NCBI GenBank assembly: GCA_013816685.1
Contig: JACDDX010000109.1
Location: 1 to 6,080, forward strand
DNA length: 6,080 nucleotides
Reading direction: 5' to 3'
Source of the DNA: Gemmatimonadales bacterium
Lineage (GTDB): Bacteria > Gemmatimonadota > Gemmatimonadetes > Gemmatimonadales > GWC2-71-9
Each line of letters opens with the position of its first letter. The stretch's first letter is position 1. The position numbers and the translations under genes are program-made. Below the pieces are notes generated by a model, which made no database searches, was not told the DNA's origin, and worked only from the letters and a program-made list of their open reading frames with translations. Below are positions 1-5,391 of the stretch, in pieces.

Positions 1-329
1 GGAATGGTACGGTTGACGACCTTTGCCACCGCCTCGGGCCCAGTGGGCTTGCCCTGCTTCTTGAGCAGCGCCTTCACCGCGTCAGCGGGGGTGGGCTGCT
101 TGCGTGCGACCTGGGCCGAGAGCTGTTCGATCGGCTTGCCGCCGAGGGCGGCGAGCTGATCGAGCACGGCCTGCATCTGCTCGTTCGGCTTCGCTGGATC
201 CTTCGGCGCTTCGGTAGCGGTGGCCGGCGTGCCGGCCGAGCTGGCACCCATGGTGGCTGTGTCAGCCCGGTCGGTGCGCCCGCACCCTGCGGCGGCCACG
301 GAAAGCGAGAAAATGAATGTCCGTCGCAT
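1..329 (-). CDS. Lipoprotein with the N-terminus of an alpha/beta hydrolase (HSL/acetyl-esterase type), 3' end outside the window
   Basis: About 109 codons are visible, starting MRRTFIFSLSVAAAGCGRTD. The short basic start, hydrophobic stretch and AAGC lipobox (Cys16) predict a signal-peptidase-II lipoprotein. An Ala/Thr/Pro-rich linker follows (about residues 22-47). Residues 50-109 (MQAVLDQLAALGGKPIEQL, then ARKQPTPADAVKALLKKQGK, ending VVNRTI at the edge) resemble the helical cap that precedes the catalytic domain in hormone-sensitive-lipase-like esterases; NRTIP normally leads into the first beta strand. The HGGG oxyanion motif and the catalytic triad would lie beyond position 1, so hydrolase function is inferred from the cap alone. 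The ATG at 329 has AAGGAG upstream (11-nt spacer), fused to the stop of the preceding ferritin-like gene, so the two are probably co-transcribed. The substrate is unknown. I am sure of the frame and lipobox and moderately sure of the family. Confidence 0.72.
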   Translation of the reverse strand, partial: MRRTFIFSLSVAAAGCGRTDRADTATMGASSAGTPATATEAPKDPAKPNEQMQAVLDQLAALGGKPIEQLSAQVARKQPTPADAVKALLKKQGKPTGPEAVAKVVNRTI

Positions 330-340
330 CTGCGGGACGA

Positions 341-347
341 CTCCTTA
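341..347 (-). promoter_or_regulatory. Ribosome binding site fused to the upstream stop codon (TAAGGAG)
   Basis: On the minus strand the TAA of the ferritin-like gene runs directly into GGAG, giving TAAGGAG. The ATG of the lipoprotein hydrolase follows 11 nt later. This supports the start at 329 and suggests terminating ribosomes can reinitiate on the next gene. Confidence 0.7.
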
Positions 348-1097
348 GGCTACGATGAAAGGCGTGGCAATCGCGAGGACCGCCTCTTTGGTGAGGGGCT
401 CGTCGAACGCCTCGGCCTGGGCGGCGCTGGTGAAGCTGCCGTTGGCCGCGTCCTCGCCAGCGTAGGTAGGCTGAAGCGCGGGAACATCGTTCTGGCTGCC
501 GGTGATCCAGCCACGAAGGCCGCGGATGCGGCGCACTTCGGCTGCGTGCCGGGCCTCGACCGAGTGGATCTGAAGCGCGATCTGGAGCAGGGCGTCCTGT
601 GACATCAGATTGGCCGCCTGGCCCTTGTAGGCGCGGACGCCGGTATCCTCAAAACCCTGCGAGAGCGCGAGGAACTCGGTGTAATCGTTAAATGGATCGA
701 ACATGCCGTTCGCAGTAAAATCGAAGCTCGGCTTGGCTACTGCGCTGCTGCCGAGCGCGCCCTCGAGCAGCGTCACGTGCGCCGACTCATGCCGGCTGAT
801 CTGCGCGAACACCGGCTGCGTCTCCCCCGGGATGACGGAGGATGTCTCGAGCGCGGTGCGGTAAAACTCGTCCTCGAGATATTCCAGCGTCAGCGCGAAA
901 TTGAGGACGTCGATGATGGGTTGCGGGAGCGTCCCTTGAGCGAACGCGTCCTTGGCCATGACGCCGAAAGCGACGGGCATGGATGCGAGTGCAACCACAC
1001 TGGCCATCTTGCCGGTGCGGAACAGCGCTTCCCGGCGGGATAATACGCGGGCGGTGAGCTCGGGATCGAGGCCACCGAACAGAGTCGTGTCGGGCAT
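345..1097 (-). CDS. Ferritin-like (Ferritin_2, PCC13-62 type) protein with a Tat-like signal
   Basis: A 250-residue protein. SRREALFRTG at residues 20-29 followed by a hydrophobic stretch to AFAQG (51-55) looks like a Tat signal with cleavage near AFA-QG, so the protein probably folds in the cytoplasm and is then exported. The mature part keeps the four-helix ferritin-like pattern: LEYLEDEFY (71-79), HESAH (103-107), FEDTGVRAYKG (149-159) and VEARHAAEVR (180-189). Likely metal ligands are E72 or E75, E104 with H107, E150, and E181 with H184, the two-ExxH arrangement of dinuclear iron proteins. In family terms this is Ferritin_2, which includes plant desiccation-related PCC13-62. The exact role (iron storage, peroxide handling or structural) is not established. 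The ATG at 1097 has GAGGAG nine bases upstream, overlapping the stop of its paralogue 13 bp away. Function beyond metal binding is open. Confidence 0.9.
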   Translation of the reverse strand: MPDTTLFGGLDPELTARVLSRREALFRTGKMASVVALASMPVAFGVMAKDAFAQGTLPQPIIDVLNFALTLEYLEDEFYRTALETSSVIPGETQPVFAQISRHESAHVTLLEGALGSSAVAKPSFDFTANGMFDPFNDYTEFLALSQGFEDTGVRAYKGQAANLMSQDALLQIALQIHSVEARHAAEVRRIRGLRGWITGSQNDVPALQPTYAGEDAANGSFTSAAQAEAFDEPLTKEAVLAIATPFIVA

Positions 1098-1106
1098 GTA
1101 GGCGTG

Positions 1107-1113
1107 CTCCTCA
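1107..1113 (-). promoter_or_regulatory. Ribosome binding site fused to the upstream stop codon (TGAGGAG)
   Basis: The TGA that ends the ferritin-like lipoprotein gene is also the beginning of the SD TGAGGAG, 9 nt before the ATG at 1097. The same arrangement recurs at 341-347, so the three genes of this run look translationally coupled. Confidence 0.72.
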
Positions 1114-1821
1114 GGTGGTCGGAAGGCCCGACGCGTCGATGGTGGTGGTGACGTATACGTCCGCGGTGGCGAGCACGCTGGCTGGATCGTTGGCGCCGTC
1201 CAGGCCGGTGTCCCGGTTGACCACGTCGTCGCCCGCGAAGTAGGTGGTGTTGGGCTGCAGCATGGCCCGGATCGCCGAGGCGTGGCGCGCCTCGACCGAC
1301 ACGATCTTGCCGGCCACCAGCAGGTAGTCCGGATTGGAGAGCAACTTACCCGCGCCGTTGTACGCCGACACGCCGAGGTCTTCGAACGCCCGCGCCGCGC
1401 CGAGCACGCTGGAACGGCTGGAGAAGTCGATCGAGCTGAAGTCCACCTGGAGGTCGGCGATGGCGGCCGAGCCCAGGGTCGCCTTGAGGAAGTCGCGGTG
1501 AATGACTTCGTGGGCCTTGATGTCCCCGAGGATGTTCTTTTCGTCGGTGGACGCGTTGGCGTAGAAGCTGGCCGTCACCATCGTGTAGAACGCCGCCTCG
1601 AGCTGCTCGAGCGCGTACGCGTAATTGAGAATTCCGTTGTCGCCCGACCCGAGACTGACACCGTTGTCCGGCGGGTTGTTGTCGTTGTTGTCACTGCAGC
1701 CCAGGGCGACGACGCCGAGGGTGATTCCCGACCACTGGACGAACCTGCGCCGGCCGGTGGGTTCCGCGAAGCGCGCGAGGAACTGCAACTCCTTGGCGCC
1801 GTGGGTGAGTCGCTCGAACAT
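1111..1821 (-). CDS. Ferritin-like (Ferritin_2) lipoprotein, paralogue of the next gene
   Basis: A 236-residue protein. GRRRFVQWSG (23-32) followed by ITLGVVALGC is a twin-arginine region leading to a probable lipobox with Cys42. Ala at -3 is not the ideal residue, but the N/D-rich linker after the Cys (SDNNDNNPPDNG) is typical of a tethered lipoprotein. The ferritin-like core follows: LEQLEAAFY (71-79), HEVIH (104-108), FEDLGVSAYNG (146-156) and VEARHASAIR (176-185). Likely ligands are E72 or E75, E105 with H108, E147, and E177 with H180. All ligand motifs line up with those of the following gene, so the two are diverged tandem copies. The ATG at 1821 has AGAGGA seven bases upstream. It is the first gene of a run with the Tat-exported paralogue and a lipoprotein hydrolase. 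Export and fold are well supported; the physiological role is not. Confidence 0.9.
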   Translation of the reverse strand: MFERLTHGAKELQFLARFAEPTGRRRFVQWSGITLGVVALGCSDNNDNNPPDNGVSLGSGDNGILNYAYALEQLEAAFYTMVTASFYANASTDEKNILGDIKAHEVIHRDFLKATLGSAAIADLQVDFSSIDFSSRSSVLGAARAFEDLGVSAYNGAGKLLSNPDYLLVAGKIVSVEARHASAIRAMLQPNTTYFAGDDVVNRDTGLDGANDPASVLATADVYVTTTIDASGLPTT

Positions 1822-1850
1822 GGGTAATTCCTCTGCTGGATGAGGACAGT

Positions 1851-1875
1851 GCCGGAGCCTCTAAGCGGCTTCGGC
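1851..1875. other. Imperfect inverted repeat (possible hairpin) in the spacer between the redox and ferritin-like genes
   Basis: Arms GCCGGAGCC (1851-1859) and GGCTTCGGC (1867-1875) pair over 9 bp with one mismatch around a 7-nt loop. It lies in the 73-bp gap downstream of the flavoprotein stop and about 30 bp before the ferritin-like lipoprotein start. In the minus-strand transcript no U-tract follows, so it is not a canonical intrinsic terminator; it could be an attenuator or an mRNA-end stabiliser. I see no convincing -35/-10 pair in the gap. Confidence 0.4.
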
Positions 1876-1894
1876 CAGATCTACCGCAACGTCA

Positions 1895-2899
1895 CTACGC
1901 TCCGCCCGGCCGTTCGGATGTACCGGGTACCTCCCGCTCCTGCTCGCGTGCCTCGTGATCGCGCTTGACGAGCAGAGTATTGATCGCGACCGCGGCCTGC
2001 GCGCCTTCCGCCGCGGCGACTATGACGAGCTGCGCGTCCTTGGACGCATCGCCCGCTACGAACAGCCCCTCGATCTGGGTGCGCTCCGCGCGTCCCGTGT
2101 CCACGGCACCCTTCTCCGTAAAGACGCACCCGAGCCGGTCCGGCAGGTCGCAGCCCTGAGATTGCTCGCCGGCGAAGAACATCGCGGTCCGCTCGAGCGG
2201 CTCACCGTCGTGGAAGAGTATCCGCTTCAGGCGGCCCTCGGTACCTTCGAGACAGCGCACCCGATCCTCCCGGACCCGCACACCGGCCCGCGCCAGCTCC
2301 CCCCGCGCGTCGTCATCCCATCCTGCCGCGCCGTTGGTGCAGAGCACGACGTCGCCGGTCCACAGCGTCATGGCGAGGGCCAGTCCTTTCGCCTCCGCAG
2401 GCGACCCGTAGACCGCCACCGGCTGATCGCGATGCTCCCAGCCGTCGCAGATCGGGCAGTGATGGACGCTCCGCCCATACAACGGCTCGACCCCTTCGAT
2501 GTCGGGCAGCGTGTCCACGACGCCGGTCGCAAGGAGCAGGGTTCGCGACTCGGCGACCGCGCCGTCCTTGAGCACCGCCCTGAAGTCCGGCGCGACCGGC
2601 TCGACGTCGGAGACCACGACGTCGCGCAGCTCGACGCCATCGTAGCGGGACAGCTCGGCGCGCGCCTCCCGGATGAAGTCGGCCGGCGCCATGCCGTCAC
2701 GTGAGAGTACGCCGTGCATGGCACTGGACCAGCGGTTCCGCTGCCGGCCGGCATCGCAGAGCAGCACGCGCCGGCGGCAGCGACCGAGGATCAGCGCCGC
2801 GCTGAGGCCGGCGGGGCCGCCGCCGACGATGATGCAGTCATACGCCTCCGGCGCCTGCTTCAGCGGGCTTCGGTGTGATCGTTCAGCTCCATGCTTCAA
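1895..2899 (-). CDS. Thioredoxin-reductase-like FAD disulfide oxidoreductase (CPIC), atypical NADPH site
   Basis: A 334-residue protein of the low-molecular-weight thioredoxin reductase fold. The FAD-binding GGGPAG is at residues 26-31, LLLATGVVDTLP at 121-132, the redox-active pair CPIC (C148, C151) in HHCPICDGWE at 147-155, and the second FAD motif GLFVAGDAS at 278-286. Where NADPH-dependent reductases have GGGxSA and HRRD/RR motifs, this one has VYGSPAEA (163-170) and VLCTNG (185-190). NADPH use in the standard way is therefore doubtful. This variant class is commonly annotated only as an NAD(P)/FAD-dependent oxidoreductase. The last about 23 residues are a charged tail. The start is TTG at 2899, overlapping the stop of the SRPBCC gene (TTGA), with no good SD, which suggests coupled translation. 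No in-frame ATG lies between the TTG and the FAD motif. The partner protein is unknown, and no thioredoxin gene is in the window. Confidence 0.9.
   Translation of the reverse strand: MKHGAERSHRSPLKQAPEAYDCIIVGGGPAGLSAALILGRCRRRVLLCDAGRQRNRWSSAMHGVLSRDGMAPADFIREARAELSRYDGVELRDVVVSDVEPVAPDFRAVLKDGAVAESRTLLLATGVVDTLPDIEGVEPLYGRSVHHCPICDGWEHRDQPVAVYGSPAEAKGLALAMTLWTGDVVLCTNGAAGWDDDARGELARAGVRVREDRVRCLEGTEGRLKRILFHDGEPLERTAMFFAGEQSQGCDLPDRLGCVFTEKGAVDTGRAERTQIEGLFVAGDASKDAQLVIVAAAEGAQAAVAINTLLVKRDHEAREQEREVPGTSERPGGA
2896..2899 (-). promoter_or_regulatory. TTGA start-stop overlap
   Basis: The TTG start of the flavoprotein and the TGA stop of the SRPBCC gene share bases, a four-base overlap of the ATGA type but with a TTG start. 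The 25 bases upstream contain no strong SD, so initiation probably relies on ribosomes finishing the SRPBCC gene. An ATG seven bases downstream (2892) is out of frame and opens only a 10-codon ORF. Confidence 0.6.
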
Positions 2900-3651
2900 C
2901 CCACGACCGAGAACTCGCCGGCTTCCATCACCTGCTTGAACCGGCGAAGGTCGTCGTCGATCTGCTGCGACGGTTCTTCACCGAAGAGCCGGGCGGCAGC
3001 GGCGCCGATCTTCCCCGCGGGCGGTTCGTACCGCAGAATGATCCGCACGTCGGTGCCGCCGCCCTGGACGGGGGAGAAGTGCACGGAACCGGCGTGATGG
3101 ATCTCTGCATTCGGCAGCGTGCGCCAGGCAATGAGCTCGTCCGGAATCTCGTTGTTGATTTCGGCATCCCACTCGATGCGTGAGCCGGCCGGGCCCTTCG
3201 CGACCCAATGCGAGCGGCGATCGTCGATGACACGGACCGACTCCAGATGCTCCATGAAGCGCGGCAGATTCTCGAAGTTACGCCAGAACTGGTAGAGATC
3301 GGCACGCGGCCGCTGGACAGTGACGGCCTTCTCGATCTTGATGCCCTCACCCCGGTGCACGCTCGCCGATGGGCCGAGGGTGTCGTCGCCGTCCGCGGTA
3401 TTGCGCCCGACGGCGCGGTTGATCGCGCAGCGGCCGGTGATCGCGCGGGCCAGCAGACTGCCGCCGATCGGCAGCAGCAGTGCGCGCGCCCAGCCCCGCT
3501 TGAGCCCGAACGCCACGATCGCGGCGCCGGCCAGGCCGGAAGCGAGCCGCTCGTTTCGGCCGACGTTGCGGTCGCCGTCGCCGGTGCCGTCCCGCCGCTG
3601 GAGGTTTTCCCAGCGGTCGGTGTTGCCGATGCCATTGTAGGTCGAAGCCAT
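2896..3651 (-). CDS. DUF2892-SRPBCC protein (polyketide cyclase/dehydrase-like ligand-binding domain)
   Basis: 251 residues from the chosen start. A hydrophilic, Arg/Asp/Gly-rich head (1-35) is followed by two hydrophobic segments (about 37-51 and 56-73) ending AITGRCAINRAVG, which matches the small YgaP-type DUF2892 membrane domain including its Gly-x-Cys. From about 104 to 243 comes an SRPBCC domain: KIEKAVTVQRP, the WRNFENLPRFMEHLESV block (123-139), WDAEINNEIPDELIAW (161-176), and the closing helix DLRRFKQVMEAGE (234-246). SRPBCC domains form a hydrophobic ligand cavity; lipid- or quinone-like ligands are known for relatives, but none can be read here. The ATG at 3651 is preferred because GGGGA lies 8 bases upstream; the in-frame ATG at 3660 has no SD at a usable distance. 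It sits between a membrane-anchored dehydrogenase and a flavoprotein, overlapping the latter, and may present a ligand at the membrane. Identification is good; function is unknown. Confidence 0.88.
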   Translation of the reverse strand: MASTYNGIGNTDRWENLQRRDGTGDGDRNVGRNERLASGLAGAAIVAFGLKRGWARALLLPIGGSLLARAITGRCAINRAVGRNTADGDDTLGPSASVHRGEGIKIEKAVTVQRPRADLYQFWRNFENLPRFMEHLESVRVIDDRRSHWVAKGPAGSRIEWDAEINNEIPDELIAWRTLPNAEIHHAGSVHFSPVQGGGTDVRIILRYEPPAGKIGAAAARLFGEEPSQQIDDDLRRFKQVMEAGEFSVVG

Positions 3652-3659
3652 GAATTCCA

Positions 3660-3664
3660 TCCCC
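3660..3664 (-). promoter_or_regulatory. SD motif deciding the SRPBCC start
   Basis: GGGGA on the minus strand lies 8 nt before the ATG at 3651 and overlaps the alternative ATG at 3660. This favours the downstream start and a protein three residues shorter. Confidence 0.5.
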
Positions 3665-3695
3665 GATCGGTGACGGTGTGTCGTTGAGTGTGTGA

Positions 3696-4775
3696 TCACT
3701 GGGTGGTGGCGGCGTGTGCCGGAGGCACCTGGTTCAGCTCCCGCGCGGCCTGATCGCCGAGTCGGGTGAGCCAGGAGGGCGACAACCAGGACCTGCTCTC
3801 TTTCCCGCGATACCTGCCCTGGGAGCCCTTGCCGGGTCCCGGTAGCAGCCGGTCCGCGAATGCCAGCAGGTCGGCCGTCAGCCCGGGAGCCAGTGCCGTA
3901 AAGACAGCGGCGAGGCGGGCCGTCGCCGGGAAGAGCACTTCGGCGTCCCCCCGCTTCGCCGCCTTGAGAATACGGCTGGCGGCGTCTTCGGCGTCGATCG
4001 AGAGGCCCGGCAACGAATCGCTGATGCTGAACCACGCGTATTCGGCGCGATGCTGACCGCGGAAGATGGCGTTTCGCGGGCTCCCGGTCCGCATGAGGCC
4101 AGGCACCACCGACACGACCTTGACGCCGTCCGCCGCGACCGCCGCCCGAAGCCCCTGCGAGAACCCCACCGCCGCGAACTTGCTCGCGCTGTACGGCAGC
4201 AGGTGCGGCACGCTGAGCTTGCCGCCGATCGAGGTGATGTTGACGATCCGGCCTTCGCCGCGCCGCCGCATGCCGGGAAGCACTTCCAGGGTCGGATACA
4301 GCATGCCCCAGAAGTTGGTATTCATCGCATCTTCGTAATCCTCGACCCGCATCGTCTCGGCGGGCCCGACCTCGATGACGCCCGCGTTGTTGATCAGGAC
4401 ATCCACGCGTCCCCACGTCCGCTCCACGCTGCGGACCAGCGTGCGAACCGCCTCGCGATCGGTCACGTCACAGGGGATCGCCAGCACCTCCGCACCGATC
4501 CGGGCCAGCGCGACACGAGCGCGCTCGAGCGACTCGGCGTCCCGGCCGCAGATGGCCACCCGTGCGCCCTCGGCCGCCGCCCCCCGGGCCAGCAGCAGGC
4601 CCAGACCCCGCGAGCCGCCCGTGACGAGCACCGTACGACCCCTGAGACTTAGATGCGACTGGCGCCGGCGCTCGCGACTGGCGAGATACGCCAGCGCCCC
4701 GGCACCGATCAGCAGCGAGGTCCCAGCAGTGAAACGACCGCCCCGGAGGTGACTGCGCTTCAGGCGTTGACACAC
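3696..4775 (-). CDS. Membrane-anchored short-chain dehydrogenase/reductase (classical SDR, probably NADP(H))
   Basis: A 359-residue protein, about 100 longer than a core SDR. Residues 15-33 form one hydrophobic segment followed by RERRR, an N-terminal membrane anchor with the enzyme on the cytoplasmic side. The Rossmann motif TGGSRGLG is at 52-59, CGRD at 76-79, CDVT at 102-105, NNAG at 129-132, catalytic Ser182, YSASK (Y195, K199), and PG at 225-226. Arg56 and Arg78 suggest NADP(H) over NAD(H). After the core, GSPRNAIFRGQHRAEY (231-246) and a C-terminal segment ending LSPSWLTRL (331-339) look characteristic of one SDR subfamily of unknown substrate. The start is GTG at 4775: an in-frame stop lies just upstream (4802-4800), and a weak GGGGA is 12 nt before the start. 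The gap to the SRPBCC gene is 44 bp, so the two are probably one transcript. Enzyme class is secure; substrate is unknown. Confidence 0.93.
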   Translation of the reverse strand: MCQRLKRSHLRGGRFTAGTSLLIGAGALAYLASRERRRQSHLSLRGRTVLVTGGSRGLGLLLARGAAAEGARVAICGRDAESLERARVALARIGAEVLAIPCDVTDREAVRTLVRSVERTWGRVDVLINNAGVIEVGPAETMRVEDYEDAMNTNFWGMLYPTLEVLPGMRRRGEGRIVNITSIGGKLSVPHLLPYSASKFAAVGFSQGLRAAVAADGVKVVSVVPGLMRTGSPRNAIFRGQHRAEYAWFSISDSLPGLSIDAEDAASRILKAAKRGDAEVLFPATARLAAVFTALAPGLTADLLAFADRLLPGPGKGSQGRYRGKESRSWLSPSWLTRLGDQAARELNQVPPAHAATTQ

Positions 4776-4838
4776 GGATAGATCAGGTCCCCAAAAGGAT
4801 CAGCCGACACACTCTGCATGGAGCACGTCATGTTGCGC

Positions 4839-4848
4839 CCCACGTGGG
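4839..4848. promoter_or_regulatory. Perfect 10-bp palindrome CCCACGTGGG in the intergenic spacer
   Basis: A perfect palindrome with a CACGTG core, 64 bp upstream of the SDR start, in a 103-bp non-coding gap. It is operator-like in form. No regulator is encoded nearby, and ten GC-rich bases can be palindromic by chance, so binding is speculative. Confidence 0.3.
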
Positions 4849-4854
4849 CATTGT

Positions 4855-4873
4855 CGCGGTGACCGCGCTCACA
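4855..4873. promoter_or_regulatory. Overlapping inverted repeats, one resembling a CRP/FNR-family site
   Basis: CGCGGTGACCGCG (4855-4867) has 6-bp arms around a single central base. Overlapping it, GGTGA-CCGCGC-TCACA (4858-4873) matches the E. coli CRP consensus TGTGA-N6-TCACA at 9 of 10 defined positions. It lies just beyond the stop of the YetF gene and about 90 bp before the SDR start, where an activator of the SDR run could sit. As RNA the first repeat gives a 5-bp GC stem with a 3-nt loop and no U-tract, so a terminator is less likely. No good -10 element is evident. Confidence 0.35.
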
Positions 4874-4878
4874 GGGAC

Positions 4879-5331
4879 TCAGCCGTCCTGGTGCTTGGGC
4901 ACCACCGTAATGCCTCCGCTGCGCTCGACCACAGCGTACGCGATCTCGTCCAGGGAGGCCAATCCCTGGTGCTCCCGCGCGGCATGGAGAATGTCGCCCT
5001 CGTCCACCCGCTCGCGTTTCATCCGGTCGCGCAGGAGGCGGCCGTCTTCGACCACGACGACCGGCGTGCCGTCCAGGAGTCGGCTGAGCCGCTGGGACCG
5101 CTGCTTGATGAAGGAGAGCAGAATGTCCAGGCCCACGAGGGTGAGGACCAGCAGAAACGCGTTGGTCATGGAGTTGTCATCGGAGATGAGCGCCTGCTGC
5201 ACCGCTTCGCTGATGATCAGGGTGAGGACCAGATCGAAGGTCGTCACCTGCGACAGCGAGCGTTTTCCAGCCAGCCGGAAGAGCGCGAGCAGAAAGAGAT
5301 AGACGACCACGGCCCGCATCACGCTGCTCAT
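4879..5331 (-). CDS. YetF/DUF421 family membrane protein
   Basis: A 150-residue protein. Three hydrophobic segments (about 6-21, 33-49 and 57-75) form the membrane part. The signature FRLAGKRSLSQVTTFDLV (18-35) is followed by SEAVQQALISDD (41-52), the YetF N-terminal domain. Residues 76-150 form the small soluble YetF domain: SRLLDGTPVVVVEDGRL (83-99), MKRERVDEGDIL (104-115), GLASLDEIAYAVVERSGG (123-140) and the end ITVVP. The family is widespread and includes Bacillus YetF and related sporulation or stress proteins; its molecular function is not settled. The ATG at 5331 has GGAG 7 nt upstream, directly next to a 13-nt inverted repeat. The gene follows a single-pass membrane protein after 60 bp, and the two probably form a unit. 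Length is near the short end for the family, with both domains present. Confidence 0.92.
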   Translation of the reverse strand: MSSVMRAVVVYLFLLALFRLAGKRSLSQVTTFDLVLTLIISEAVQQALISDDNSMTNAFLLVLTLVGLDILLSFIKQRSQRLSRLLDGTPVVVVEDGRLLRDRMKRERVDEGDILHAAREHQGLASLDEIAYAVVERSGGITVVPKHQDG

Positions 5332-5342
5332 GGCTCAGCTCC

Positions 5343-5355
5343 GCCGGCATCCGGC
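5343..5355. other. Perfect inverted repeat abutting the SD of the YetF gene
   Basis: GCCGG-CAT-CCGGC (plus strand) is a 5-bp perfect inverted repeat with a 3-nt loop. In the minus-strand mRNA the stem ends at the base just before GGAG (5342-5339), the SD of the YetF gene. Such a hairpin could modulate ribosome access or keep the SD in an exposed position. Short GC-rich stems are common by chance here. Confidence 0.3.
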
Positions 5356-5391
5356 AGTTGGGGTCAGGGCTACACGATTCGGAACCCGCGG

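Noticed and set aside
1282..1827. Plus-strand 181-residue ORF opposite the ferritin-like lipoprotein
   Set aside because: Its VVVVVV run is the antisense of the N/D-rich linker; there is no domain and the opposite strand is well supported.
1955..2704. Plus-strand 249-residue ORF opposite the flavoprotein
   Set aside because: It mirrors a gene with clear FAD and CPIC motifs, has Arg/Asp/His-rich low-information sequence and no domain.
3692..3699. GTGATCAC palindrome over the SDR stop codon
   Set aside because: Only 8 bp, coincides with coding sequence and stop, and has no companion element.
3652..4416. The SRPBCC frame stays open for about 765 bases upstream, through the SDR gene in another frame
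   Set aside because: Its translation is Arg/Gly-rich with no recognisable domain, while the SDR frame has every family motif. This is a by-product of high GC. The true start is fixed by the SD before 3651.
4050..4652. Plus-strand 200-residue ORF opposite the SDR gene
   Set aside because: Antisense shadow of a conserved SDR core, with Arg/His/Asp-rich composition and no motif.
4844..5302. Plus-strand 152-residue ORF opposite the YetF gene
   Set aside because: Ser/Arg/Thr-rich antisense translation, with both YetF domains clear on the minus strand.
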